From NCBI GenBank assembly GCA_014730235.1, contig WJIO01000036.1:1-27405 (forward strand): a stretch of DNA of 27,405 nt. The letters run 5' to 3'. The stretch comes from Candidatus Poribacteria bacterium (GTDB taxonomy: Bacteria > Poribacteria > DTPJ01 > WJIO01). Position numbers and translations under genes: made by a program. Below the pieces are notes generated by a model. That model was not told where the DNA came from. It saw only the letters and a list, made by a program, of their open reading frames with translations, and did not search any database. This document shows positions 6,771-14,332 of the stretch, piece by piece (the first letter of the stretch is position 1; every line of letters begins with the position of its first letter).

Positions 6771-7652
6771 CTACCATGTGCGTTCCTTAAGCAGTTCTTG
6801 TATAGCTTCTCTTGGCACAGGTAGTTCATCCATATGACTTTCAAGCCATCGGGAGAAATCTTTTTCAATCTCATCAGTCCATCGGGCATCTATCTGACCC
6901 GGAGTATATTTTCCTTCCCTAAGACGACCTTTGCCGAATTCATCCCGAAGGCTTACAAGCTCTGAAGTTTTTACAACTTTTTCAGCAAGATGCGGCGGTA
7001 TGAATATAACCCCACCATCCCTTCCCAGAACCACATCACCGGGCATAACTGTTACCTGACCAATTCGTATAGGCGTATTAACCCCCATAAGCATAATAGT
7101 AGGGGAAGCGTAGCTGGGATGCCAACCTCGGACAAAGCTGATGAAATCAGGCATTTCCTCTATACCGGCAATATCTCTTACAGCAGCGTCATGCACCACT
7201 CCATTTCCCGAATTTGCCAGTATAGCCGTTGAAAGATTATCGCCAATAATAGGCCCCTCTTCGATCTTACCATAAACATCAGCAACATATACATCCTTTT
7301 TAACCAGCATATCAATGGGCCATGAAATCTGATCACCAATGCAGCCTGCTTTTTGTCCTTTTTCTTCCATAATCTTCCTGATCACAGGTCTCCGGGGCAT
7401 ATAGACAGCGGTCAAAGCTCTTCCGACCAGCACCTTGCCGGGATGAGTGCATGTCCAGTTTCCCTCATACTGCCATTTATATCCAGCACCCTGAAGAACT
7501 CCCCACGCCTGGGTTATTGTGACGTTTTTCATTCGCTCAAGTATATTATCAGGAACTTTGGGTCTACCATCAGGAAACCTTTCTCCTTTCCATTCCTGAG
7601 TATAATCAATAAGTTCATCTTTTGTTAAATTTAGCGGCGCGAATTTTTCCAT
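6771..7652 (-). CDS. RraA / HMG-aldolase family protein
   Basis: A 293-residue protein with the RraA-like fold shared by the RNase E inhibitor RraA and the divalent-metal-dependent 4-hydroxy-4-methyl-2-oxoglutarate/oxaloacetate aldolases. The signature is clear: EEGPIIGDNLST (Gly137-Asp138), then NGVVHDAAVRDI with Asp155 and the Arg159-Asp160 pair, which binds substrate and metal in the aldolases. The canonical DG after Asp155 is AA here. N- and C-terminal extensions make it longer than stand-alone RraA (about 160) or HMG aldolase (about 230). A lyase acting on a carboxylated keto-acid is more likely than RNase E control, but the substrate is unknown. It is transcribed divergently from aroA, and the two promoters lie back to back. 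Nothing downstream on its strand appears functional. Confidence 0.88.
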   Translation of the reverse strand: MEKFAPLNLTKDELIDYTQEWKGERFPDGRPKVPDNILERMKNVTITQAWGVLQGAGYKWQYEGNWTCTHPGKVLVGRALTAVYMPRRPVIRKIMEEKGQKAGCIGDQISWPIDMLVKKDVYVADVYGKIEEGPIIGDNLSTAILANSGNGVVHDAAVRDIAGIEEMPDFISFVRGWHPSYASPTIMLMGVNTPIRIGQVTVMPGDVVLGRDGGVIFIPPHLAEKVVKTSELVSLRDEFGKGRLREGKYTPGQIDARWTDEIEKDFSRWLESHMDELPVPREAIQELLKERTW

Positions 7653-7688
7653 TTTATAATCCTATTGTTGAAGCCAAATTTTAAAGAA

Positions 7689-7717
7689 TTGAGTGTATGT
7701 GGTATATGATATATAAT
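7689..7717 (+). promoter_or_regulatory. Sigma70-type promoter for aroA
   Basis: TTGAGT (7689-7694), a 17-nt spacer and a consensus TATAAT (7712-7717). It would give a leader of about 185 nt before the aroA start, containing a small MITE copy and a hairpin. Its -10 directly abuts the -10 of the opposing RraA-like promoter. Confidence 0.65.
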
Positions 7718-7734
7718 AACATAACATTTTTCAA
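7706..7734 (-). promoter_or_regulatory. Sigma70-type promoter for the RraA-like gene
   Basis: On the minus strand TTGAAA (7734-7729), a 17-nt spacer and TATCAT (7711-7706), about 50 nt before ATG 7652. The spacer contains the -10 of the plus-strand aroA promoter. Confidence 0.6.
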
Positions 7735-7763
7735 TATATAGTTTCGCCGTTTTTTTAAAATAT

Positions 7764-7815
7764 GGTTCTTCCGGGTTCAGTTTCTTATCTTTACCACACT
7801 GAACCTGGAAAAGCC
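7764..7815 (-). mobile_element. MITE-like element, internally deleted copy
   Basis: GGTTCTTCCGGGTTCAG and CTGAACCTGGAAAAGCC face each other with only a short middle (TTTCTTATCTTTACCACA). The inner hairpin found in the longer copies is missing, so this is a minimal terminal-repeat derivative lying in the aroA leader. The retained inner sequence fits the inverted orientation, like the 4885-5047 copy. Confidence 0.7.
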
Positions 7816-7834
7816 AGAATAAACGTTTAAACGG

Positions 7835-7866
7835 TTGTATTGAAACAGCATGCCGTGTCAATACAA
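7835..7866 (+). promoter_or_regulatory. Stem-loop in the aroA leader
   Basis: TTGTATTGA (7835-7843) is perfectly complementary to TCAATACAA (7858-7866) around a 14-nt loop containing GCATGC. A 10-bp palindrome CGTTTAAACG (7824-7833) lies immediately upstream. It lacks a U-tract, so it is not an obvious terminator. It could be an operator or a leader RNA fold about 45 nt before the start codon. No known family. Confidence 0.4.
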
Positions 7867-7909
7867 ATTGAAAACCTTTATGACATCCGCATTTTCAGGA
7901 GAATAATAT

Positions 7910-9199
7910 ATGTCAAATAAAATTACTATTGAACCTCAGGAGAATTTATCAGGAGAAATATATCCTCCCGGAGATAAATCCATATCACACCGGTCAGTTA
8001 TGATAGGCTCTGTATCCGAAGATATTACACAGGTTGAAAACTTTTTGACTGGTGAAGATTGCATAGCTACGGTTAAGGCTTTCAGGAAAATGGGTGTTCA
8101 GATTGATGAAAATGAGCCCGGTATACTGACTATTCATGGTGTAGGAATTAATGGACTTCATGAGCCTGATGATGTGCTGGATGTAGGTAATTCTGGCACA
8201 ACCATGCGCCTCATAAGCGGTATTCTGGCTGGTCAACCTTTCTATTCGGTTTTGACCGGTGATGATTCTCTCAGAAGCAGGCCTATGGGCAGAATCGCAA
8301 AACCCCTGAGAATGATGGGTGCTCAGGTTTATTGCAGAAAGGGAGAAAAAGCTCCTTTAACTATAATAGGGGGAAATCTCAACCCTGTTGAATATAAAAC
8401 CCCGGTAGCTAGCGCCCAGATAAAATCCTGTATACTTCTGGCCGGCATATATGCCAAAGGTGAAACTACGGTAACAGAGCCAGCGGAATCCAGGGATCAT
8501 ACTGAGCGTATGCTGAGATCCTTTGGTGCAGAAGTTATATCGTCGGGTCTGAATCGGATGATTAAAGGTAGACCAAAGCTCTCTGGTCATAAAGTTATAG
8601 TTCCCGGAGATATATCCTCAGCCGCTTATTTCATAACCGCTGCGGTGCTTTGTCCCGGCTCAGAGGTAGTTGTCCGAAATGTTGGTATTAATCCGACCCG
8701 GGATGGCATTCTGGTAGCCTTGAAAATGATGGGAGCAGACATATCCATGGAGAACCAGCGGGAAGAATCAGGAGAGCCTGTAGCCGACATCCGGGCATGT
8801 TCATCCAGTTTGCAGGGATGCGACTTCAACGGTGATCTGATAGTTAGGATGCTGGATGAAATACCCCTCGTAGCTGTAGCTGCTACTCAGGCTCAAGGGC
8901 AAACAAAAATTAGCGATGCAATCGAACTCCGGGTTAAGGAGACTGATCGCATTTCTGCAACGGTGTCAGAACTTCGCAACCTGGGTGCAAAGATAGCGGA
9001 GCTTGAAGATGGGATGGTTATTGAAGGTGATATTGAACTGGCTGGAGGTTTGTGTAAAAGTCATGGCGACCATAGAATGGCCATGTCTATGACTATTGCG
9101 GGACTTATTGCAGATTCAGAGACTACAATTGAAAATATTAATTGCGTGGACACCTCTTTTCCCGGATTCTGGGATATGTTGTCCTCACTCTATAGATAA
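7910..9199 (+). CDS. aroA: 3-phosphoshikimate 1-carboxyvinyltransferase (EPSP synthase)
   Basis: A 429-residue cytoplasmic enzyme of the shikimate pathway that joins phosphoenolpyruvate to shikimate-3-phosphate; the length is normal. Visible motifs are PGDKSISHRS (20-29, substrate lysine and arginine), GNSGTTMRL, RSRPMGR, SAQIKS, RDHTER, NPTRDG, DEIP, LRVKETDRI and HGDHRMAMS. The set GDKS, SAQ-x-K, R-x-H-x-E and N-x-TR is that used to define class II EPSP synthases. The glycine in GNSGTT, which many glyphosate-tolerant class II enzymes replace by alanine, is retained. An AGGAG site precedes ATG 7910. The next gene starts 10 nt after the stop and is probably co-transcribed. No other shikimate gene is nearby. 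Confidence 0.97.
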   Translation: MSNKITIEPQENLSGEIYPPGDKSISHRSVMIGSVSEDITQVENFLTGEDCIATVKAFRKMGVQIDENEPGILTIHGVGINGLHEPDDVLDVGNSGTTMRLISGILAGQPFYSVLTGDDSLRSRPMGRIAKPLRMMGAQVYCRKGEKAPLTIIGGNLNPVEYKTPVASAQIKSCILLAGIYAKGETTVTEPAESRDHTERMLRSFGAEVISSGLNRMIKGRPKLSGHKVIVPGDISSAAYFITAAVLCPGSEVVVRNVGINPTRDGILVALKMMGADISMENQREESGEPVADIRACSSSLQGCDFNGDLIVRMLDEIPLVAVAATQAQGQTKISDAIELRVKETDRISATVSELRNLGAKIAELEDGMVIEGDIELAGGLCKSHGDHRMAMSMTIAGLIADSETTIENINCVDTSFPGFWDMLSSLYR

Positions 9200-9209
9200 G
9201 GATAAAAAC

Positions 9210-10214
9210 ATGCGATCTGCCAGAATTGTCGAACCCATGAGGATAGAAATTGAAGATGTAGACATACCAGAAGTTAAAACTGGTCAAATACTTATAAAGA
9301 ATAAATACACCGGCATATGTGGCAGCGATTTTCCTTTTTTCCTGAACCAGAGACAGATGAATTATCCTCTGCCACCCGGTGATCCGGGACATGAGTGTAT
9401 TGGTACAGTTATTCAATCTCGGTGCAGTGAATATAAAGAAGGTGATAATGTATTGGCTTTGCCGCTCAGCGCCAGGGGATTTGCCGAATATTTTCTCTCT
9501 GTTCCTTTTGTTACTGTCAGGTTACCTGACAGGGAATTGCGGAAGGAATTAGTTTTGGCCCAAACCTTGGGAACTGTAATACATGCCTGTCGGAAGATAT
9601 TTCTGTCCACACTGCGGTCTCCTGAAACAGAGACACTGGACATTAACATAGAATTATGGGATATGTCAGGCGTAAAGGTAGGCATAGTCGGGCAGGGATC
9701 AATTGGTATGTTATTCACCATGATGATGAAAAGCATGGGGGCAGATACTGTCGTTGGAATCGATCTGATGGAATATCGTCTTAATATAGCCAAAAAGATC
9801 GGTGCGTCGCATACAGTAAACAGAGCACAACTTGATTTTGTTAAAGATGTCAGGGAAATATCAAAAGGTAATATGCTTGATCTGGTGGTGGAAGCTGTCG
9901 GCAGTTCAAAAGCTGTCAACGATTGTATTTCATTGACCCGAAGAAAAGGCATGGTGCTGGTCTTTGGTGTACCGAGAGAAAACAACTATGATTTACAATT
10001 CAATGAATTTTTCAGAAAAGAGTTAAATCTTGTGGCTGCTGTTGGACCTCATGTACCCACAGATTTTCCGGAAGCAGTGAAATTTGTGGAGCATAATATT
10101 GAAGATATTTCTCAAATTATTTCACATGTATTGCCGCTGGAAAATATTCAGAAAGCCTTTGAGATGGCTATTCAAAGGAGTGATAACGCTTTAAAGATTC
10201 TGCTGGAATTTTAA
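9210..10214 (+). CDS. Zinc-type medium-chain alcohol/polyol dehydrogenase
   Basis: A 334-residue member of the medium-chain dehydrogenase/reductase superfamily. The GroES-like N-terminal half has GICGSD (catalytic zinc cysteine) and GDPGHECIG (His-Glu pair). The Rossmann half has GIVGQGSIGML and VVGID, where the acidic residue at the strand end suggests NAD(H). The four-cysteine structural zinc loop seen in many family members is absent, and a short insert (STLRSPETETLDIN) precedes the Rossmann fold. Sequence elements such as VEAVGSSKAVNDCISLTRRKG resemble sorbitol/threonine-dehydrogenase-type enzymes, but the substrate is not readable. ATG 9210 is chosen over an upstream in-frame ATG inside aroA because AAGGA lies 7 nt before it and overlaps the aroA stop. 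Confidence 0.9.
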   Translation: MRSARIVEPMRIEIEDVDIPEVKTGQILIKNKYTGICGSDFPFFLNQRQMNYPLPPGDPGHECIGTVIQSRCSEYKEGDNVLALPLSARGFAEYFLSVPFVTVRLPDRELRKELVLAQTLGTVIHACRKIFLSTLRSPETETLDINIELWDMSGVKVGIVGQGSIGMLFTMMMKSMGADTVVGIDLMEYRLNIAKKIGASHTVNRAQLDFVKDVREISKGNMLDLVVEAVGSSKAVNDCISLTRRKGMVLVFGVPRENNYDLQFNEFFRKELNLVAAVGPHVPTDFPEAVKFVEHNIEDISQIISHVLPLENIQKAFEMAIQRSDNALKILLEF

Positions 10215-10236
10215 TAGTTAATTGGTAAAAAAATAA

Positions 10237-10356
10237 GGCTTTTCCGCGTTCAGTATGGTAAAGATAAGAAACTTCTTTATGCTGTCATTCCTGCGAAAGC
10301 AGGAATGACAAGCTGAGAGCATTTTCAATTATTACCACACTGAACCCGGAAGAACC
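10237..10356 (+). mobile_element. MITE-like element, full copy (reference orientation)
   Basis: Terminal inverted repeats GGCTTTTCCGCGTTCAGTA (10237 onward) and CACACTGAACCCGGAAGAACC (ending 10356) bound a 120-bp unit. The centre is a perfect hairpin, GTCATTCCTGC, GAAA loop, GCAGGAATGAC (10284-10309). It fills most of the gap between the dehydrogenase and the URO-D-like gene and could also act as a bidirectional transcript end. Confidence 0.8.
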
Positions 10357-10394
10357 AAAAATAATACGTAACGTAAATACAATGGAGTGAAGAT

Positions 10395-11468
10395 ATGAAC
10401 TGCTTAGAAAAAATCGAGGCCATATTTAATGGAGAAATGGTTGATGTTATACCTTTTGCACTTAAAGGGTGGAGGGTTCCAGAATGTGAAATGCGGGAAA
10501 AACTTTTAAATGAGGGTATGTGTGTAATTGATTCAAGAGGTGTATATAGCTCGGTAAGTCCAAATGTTAAAACCGAAAGCCAGAGTTTTAAAAAAGGTAA
10601 TGCAACATACAATAGAACTATAATTAAAACCCCAAAGGGTAATCTTACATCCATGAACAAAAGAATTCCTGCACCAAGAACAGAGGGAACTTCCTGGCGG
10701 GAAGAGATGATGTTTAAAAGTCCAGATGATTACGAAGCTATCGAATTCATGATGAAAGACAGAGAATATTATCCCAATTATGAACCTTTTCAGAAAGCGT
10801 TGGAACAAAATGATGGTAGAGCTTTCTTCAAGACCGGTGCACCGGGATCACCGATACACGATATTATGTATAGTATTATGGGAATTGAAACTTTCAGTAT
10901 AGAATGGGCGGAAAGAAGAGAACGGGTTATTGCTTTACACGACATCATGGCCGAAAACCGACGGGAAATATACTCCATAGTGGCAAAATCTCCAGCTAAG
11001 GTTATTCAGTGCGGCGGAAATTATTCACCGGAAGTGCTGGGTAAACAGCGATTTATGGATTTTGTTATACCCCATTGGGAGGAAGTGGCAGCAGTATTTC
11101 ATGAAGAGGGAAAGCTATTAGGCTGTCATCTGGATGCTAATAACATGCTCTGGGCAAAGGAAGTGGGCGAATCTCCCCTGGACTGGATCGAAGCATTTAC
11201 CCCGGCCCCTGACACTGACATGAGTGTAGCCGATGCGCGGAAAATCTGGCCCGGTAAGGTGCTGTTTATAAATTATCCATCCTCTGTGCATCTGCAAAGC
11301 CCCAAAATTATTGCGGAAACAACAAAGCAGATTCTCAAAGATGCTGCTCCTGGTGATAGATTTATTATGGGAATTACGGAAAACGTACCGGAAAATAGAT
11401 GGAGGGAGAGCTTTTATACGATTTTAAAAACTATCAATGAGTTCGGAAAACTGCCTATTAATCTATAA
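10395..11468 (+). CDS. Uroporphyrinogen decarboxylase-superfamily (URO-D-like) protein
   Basis: A 357-residue protein with the URO-D/cobalamin-methyltransferase-like TIM-barrel pattern. It has an N-terminal segment 'EKIEAIFNGEMVDVIPF', a mid-region YSIMGIETFSIEWAERRERV, QCGGNYSPEVLG, a conserved GKLLGCHLDANNMLW strand, DWIEAFTPAPDTDM, and the terminal GDRFIMGITENVP. True HemE motifs (RQAGRY) are lacking, so it is not the heme enzyme. This branch of the family is abundant in uncultured sugar-degrading bacteria and probably acts as a methyltransferase or decarboxylase of unknown substrate; some relatives are corrinoid-dependent methyltransferases. GGAG lies 7-8 nt upstream of ATG 10395. The gene stands alone, convergent with mntP. 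Confidence 0.82.
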   Translation: MNCLEKIEAIFNGEMVDVIPFALKGWRVPECEMREKLLNEGMCVIDSRGVYSSVSPNVKTESQSFKKGNATYNRTIIKTPKGNLTSMNKRIPAPRTEGTSWREEMMFKSPDDYEAIEFMMKDREYYPNYEPFQKALEQNDGRAFFKTGAPGSPIHDIMYSIMGIETFSIEWAERRERVIALHDIMAENRREIYSIVAKSPAKVIQCGGNYSPEVLGKQRFMDFVIPHWEEVAAVFHEEGKLLGCHLDANNMLWAKEVGESPLDWIEAFTPAPDTDMSVADARKIWPGKVLFINYPSSVHLQSPKIIAETTKQILKDAAPGDRFIMGITENVPENRWRESFYTILKTINEFGKLPINL

Positions 11469-11470
11469 TA

Positions 11471-11493
11471 ATGCTATACAGTTAGCATTTTTA
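11471..11493 (+). terminator. Weak intrinsic terminator after the URO-D-like gene
   Basis: ATGCTA (11471-11476), six-base loop, TAGCAT (11483-11488), then a run of five T. The stem is short and AT-rich, and it covers the stop codon of the convergent mntP, so it may serve only the plus strand. Confidence 0.4.
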
Positions 11494-12016
11494 TGGATAG
11501 AATAATTAATACGACTCCAGCTACAGCTTCTATACGTTCACCAACTATAGATGACATGATACCACCTAGTTTCATACCTGTTAATGTCATAAGACCGGCG
11601 GTAATTCCTATTATTGTGCATGGATAGAGCAAGGATGTCTTTAGTATCCCCATTCCAATCCCTGCACCAAGCGCATCTATGCTGGTAGCAATAGATAGAC
11701 CTATAAGGCTTAAGCCCGCTGTACGATCACATTTGATCTTTTCTGGTTGATGTCGAACAGCTTCGTATATCATTTTAACACCAATTATAAATAGCAGGCC
11801 AAAAGCTATCCAGTGATCATATCCTTGTATTAATGATAAAACCTTTTTACCTAAAAACCATCCAACAATGGGCATCATAAATTGGAAAGAACCAAAACCC
11901 AGTGAAAGTCGAAATACCTGACTTCGTTTATTTCCACATGCACCTACGGCAAGAGCCACTGAAAAAGCATCAATACCCAGAATAAAAGCAAGTAATAATA
12001 TTTCCCAGAATGTCAT
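11474..12016 (-). CDS. mntP: MntP-family manganese efflux pump
   Basis: A 180-residue inner-membrane protein with six predicted hydrophobic segments and the internal duplication of the MntP (YebN, DUF204) family. The first repeat has GIDAFSVALAVG with Asp16 and the second has ATSIDALGAGIGMG; the two acidic residues are essential in E. coli MntP. It exports Mn(II). Length matches the family (about 180-190). No yybP-ykoY manganese riboswitch is visible: the promoter lies only about 60 nt upstream, leaving too short a leader. The gene is monocistronic and convergent with the URO-D-like gene. Confidence 0.92.
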   Translation of the reverse strand: MTFWEILLLAFILGIDAFSVALAVGACGNKRSQVFRLSLGFGSFQFMMPIVGWFLGKKVLSLIQGYDHWIAFGLLFIIGVKMIYEAVRHQPEKIKCDRTAGLSLIGLSIATSIDALGAGIGMGILKTSLLYPCTIIGITAGLMTLTGMKLGGIMSSIVGERIEAVAGVVLIILSIKMLTV

Positions 12017-12075
12017 AACTTAAAACAGCTTATTTATATTTATAATCCTTCTAGAGCTTTAGGCAGTTTCCTATC

Positions 12076-12105
12076 ATTATATCAGATAAATCTTCCAAAT
12101 ATCAA
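12076..12105 (-). promoter_or_regulatory. Sigma70-type promoter for mntP
   Basis: On the minus strand TTGATA (12105-12100), an 18-nt spacer and a consensus TATAAT (12081-12076), about 60 nt before the mntP start. Confidence 0.6.
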
Positions 12106-12614
12106 CCATTTTTGGTAAACCCAAGAATAAAATTTATGCTTTAAAGACTTCTGAACAATTCAAAAACTTATTATACATGTCATTGCAAGCAAAGCGAAGC
12201 AATTTATATTTGGCATCAGATAAAAGGTCTTGACATGTATATTATATTCTGTTATTTCTGTATTGGTCAGTTAGCAGCAATTATATTGACTGAGAATTCT
12301 AAAAAATCTCTAAAACCAATGTTTATAAGAATTCAGCATGAAGAAACAGATGAAAATGCTCAAAAAATATAGTTCTATGTCATTCCTGCTTCAAGCTTTT
12401 TCAAAAAGCTTGAAGCAGGAATGACAGCCTGATAGCATTTTCATTTGCTAGTGTCTCTTTAAGCACTGCAACATCTGGTTTTAGTTAATTTTAGAAATAT
12501 CAGTATTGATTAGAAATATTGTCAACTTTCTGTTGATGTGAGAGTTAGGGAAAATGGAAAATAATATTCATAACCATCAGTAATTTGTATCAATAAAACG
12601 GAGGTAAAATTATA
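12106..12614. other. Intergenic region between mntP and cupin gene
   Basis: About 500 nt with no supported gene. It holds a short degenerate repeat, CATTGCAAGCAAAGCGAAGC, near 12180-12200, of the kind found dispersed in many genomes. It also holds the long palindrome listed at 12379-12425 and AT-rich sequence leading to the cupin gene. No clear promoter for the cupin gene was found. Confidence 0.6.
12379..12441 (+). repeat. MITE-family hairpin core with extended 47-bp palindrome, terminal repeats absent
   Basis: From 12379 to 12425 the sequence is a perfect inverted repeat of 23 + 1 + 23 nt, beginning GTCATTCCTGCTTCAAGC. It continues into ATAGCATTTTCA, which matches the inner right segment of the copy at 10237-10356. 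No terminal repeat is detected on either side, so it is a decayed or partial copy. The same CTGCTTCAAGCTTTTTC variant recurs at about 15813. Confidence 0.7.
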
Positions 12615-12956
12615 ATGCAAATTAAAACCCTGGATAAAACAAAAATGCAGCCAGCCCATGAAGGAACTATATTTGCACAAGGGGCTTTTGGCGGCAGTGA
12701 AATAAAAGCTACTTTTGGTTCAGCCTGGGGATACCTGAAGCCCGGAATGCAGCAGAAACCGGAAAGGGCTGAGATGTCAAAACTGTATTTTATTGTGGAA
12801 GGTAAAGCGGAGATGACTATTGAAGATGAAGTCTCACCCCTGAACAAGGGAGATTTATTGCACATACCAGCGCAAGCTTTACATTCCATCAAAAATCCCG
12901 GCCCGGAGGATGTGGTTACATTTGCTATATGGTGGAAACCTGTGGAGGAAAAATAA
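12615..12956 (+). CDS. Small cupin-domain protein
   Basis: A 113-residue single-domain cupin. The beta-barrel motif regions are seen at about residues 51-75 (RAEMSKLYFIVEGKAEMTIEDE) and 80-103 (LNKGDLLHIPAQALHSIKNPG). The first motif lacks the usual HxH pair, so metal binding may be reduced to the later histidine. Cupins of this size often act as sugar-phosphate isomerases, lyases or ligand-binding domains; the exact function is unknown. A strong GGAGG precedes the ATG at 12615. Its TAA overlaps by one base the ATG of the following oxidoreductase, so the two are translationally coupled and likely act in the same sugar pathway. Confidence 0.88.
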   Translation: MQIKTLDKTKMQPAHEGTIFAQGAFGGSEIKATFGSAWGYLKPGMQQKPERAEMSKLYFIVEGKAEMTIEDEVSPLNKGDLLHIPAQALHSIKNPGPEDVVTFAIWWKPVEEK

Positions 12957-13936
12957 TGAAACCCATAAAAATAGGTCTAATAGGTTGCGGTGGAATCTCC
13001 AGAGCCCATGCCCGGGGTTACCAGAGCCTGAAAGAATTGTTAAAAGTCAAAGCAACATGCGATGTATCAGAGGAAGCTGCGGCTGAAAGAGCTAAACAAG
13101 TGGATGCGGATCAAGTCTATACAAACTATGCAAAGATGCTAAAGGAAGCTGATATAGATGCTGTTGATATTTGTCTGCCCCATGATTTACATGCAGAGGT
13201 AAGTATCGCCGCTTCGAAGGCAGGCAAGCATGTTATCGTGGAAAAACCTATAGCTGTAAATCTTAATGAAGCCGACAGCATGATCTCTGCGGCAGAAAAA
13301 GCCGGAACAATACTGATGGTAGCCTTAAATGAGCGTTATGATCCAGCTCATGAGATGATAAAGCAAATGATCGATGATGGTAAATTGGGAGAGCTGCTCT
13401 GCATCAGAATTGACCATAACCAGAACGTTATGCTCCCGAAGGGGCACTGGATCAGGTCAAAAGCCAAACTGGGCGGCGGTGTGCTTATCGGTTCAGGTAT
13501 ACATCGGGTTGACCTTCTCAGATGGTTCGGTGGTGAGGTCTCGCATGTAGCCAATTTTCAGGTGAATCAACCTGATCGTATGGAAGGTGAAGTAGCGGCT
13601 GTAATGAGTGTCAATTTTGAATCAGGTTGTATTGGCGAAGCCACGGTAATATGGGCAGTTCGCAAAGCCCCCTGGTATGAGGGCGCATGGGTATATGGAA
13701 CTGAAGGAAGCGTATACCGAATTAATGGGCTGTTCTGGGATAGTGCAGATGGATATGTAAAACTGGATGTCCCTGAAGCCGGTTCATTCACTGAGGAACT
13801 CCGTCATTTTGGCCAGTGTATTAACAGCGGCGAAAAACCCCTTACCAATGGTCATGAAGCCCGGAGAAGTCTTGAGCTTGTCCTTGCGGCGTATGAATCA
13901 GCGGAAATTGGGGAAATCGTTAAACTTCCGCTATAA
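12956..13936 (+). CDS. Gfo/Idh/MocA-family NAD(P)-dependent oxidoreductase
   Basis: A 326-residue cytoplasmic sugar dehydrogenase-type protein. The N-terminal Rossmann fold shows GLIGCGGISRAHARGY (residues 6-21). The family-defining EKPIAVNLNEA has the catalytic-site lysine at about residue 96. GGGVLIGSGIHRVDLLRWFGG holds the conserved Asp/His region of the C-terminal domain. Members oxidise or reduce inositols, glucose-type sugars or sugar nucleotides; the substrate here is unknown. The ATG at 12956 overlaps the cupin stop (TAATG), which argues against the slightly longer frame starting at 12929 inside the cupin gene. GGAGG lies 5-9 nt upstream. Confidence 0.93.
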   Translation: MKPIKIGLIGCGGISRAHARGYQSLKELLKVKATCDVSEEAAAERAKQVDADQVYTNYAKMLKEADIDAVDICLPHDLHAEVSIAASKAGKHVIVEKPIAVNLNEADSMISAAEKAGTILMVALNERYDPAHEMIKQMIDDGKLGELLCIRIDHNQNVMLPKGHWIRSKAKLGGGVLIGSGIHRVDLLRWFGGEVSHVANFQVNQPDRMEGEVAAVMSVNFESGCIGEATVIWAVRKAPWYEGAWVYGTEGSVYRINGLFWDSADGYVKLDVPEAGSFTEELRHFGQCINSGEKPLTNGHEARRSLELVLAAYESAEIGEIVKLPL

Positions 13937-14018
13937 GTTATAATAACTTGATCATTAAAAATTAAGCAATTATCGGAAAATATATTCAGCTTTTCCTCTA
14001 ATGGACGAAGCCCATTTT

Positions 14019-14033
14019 CCCCTTAATAAGGGG
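14019..14033. repeat. CCCCTTAATAAGGGG palindrome
   Basis: A 6-bp-arm palindrome followed by GATGAGGGGGATTTTT, resembling short dispersed repeats common in bacterial genomes. Only one copy is present in the window. The rest of the 13937-14332 gap is occupied by the MITE copy at 14067-14207 and a promoter. Confidence 0.4.
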
Positions 14034-14066
14034 ATGAGGGGGATTTTTAGCACCTTTGAAAATTTT

Positions 14067-14207
14067 GGCTCTTCCGACCTGAGTGTGGAAATGTAAAAAA
14101 CATTGTCCAATTAAGAAAAAATATCCCCTATTTGTCATTCCTGTATCCACAGGAATGACAAGCTGAGAAAATTTTCAAATTATTACCATACTCAAACCGG
14201 AAGAGCC
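14067..14207 (+). mobile_element. MITE-like element, full copy
   Basis: The ends GGCTCTTCCGACCTGAGTG (14067 onward) and CATACTCAAACCGGAAGAGCC (ending 14207) are inverted repeats. The outermost ten bases are perfectly complementary. The hairpin core is a shortened variant, GTCATTCCTGT, four bases, ACAGGAATGAC. The right inner segment (AAGCTGAGAAAATTTTCAA) matches the 10237-10356 copy in the same orientation. Confidence 0.78.
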
Positions 14208-14256
14208 AAAGTTTTCACGGACATAAATTTTATGTTTGGCTTGGTTGTCATTATTG

Positions 14257-14285
14257 TTGACTCTTTAATGACATTCTGATAAAAT
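14257..14285 (+). promoter_or_regulatory. Sigma70-type promoter for the LamG gene
   Basis: TTGACT (14257-14262), a 17-nt spacer and TAAAAT (14280-14285), about 48 nt before the start codon at 14333. Confidence 0.6.
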
Positions 14286-14332
14286 CTAACTAATACTTAA
14301 AAGTTATAGGAATTATTCAAGGAGGTATGAGG

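Noticed and set aside
10365-10375. TACGTAACGTA dyad before the URO-D-like gene
   Set aside because: Arms of five bases around one centre are too short to call an operator without a regulator candidate.
12017-12075. Manganese (yybP-ykoY) riboswitch before mntP
   Set aside because: The leader between the likely promoter and the start codon is only about 60 nt and lacks the expected fold.
12180-12260. Possible promoter TTGACA near 12229
   Set aside because: No acceptable -10 at 16-18 nt, and it is more than 350 nt from the cupin gene.
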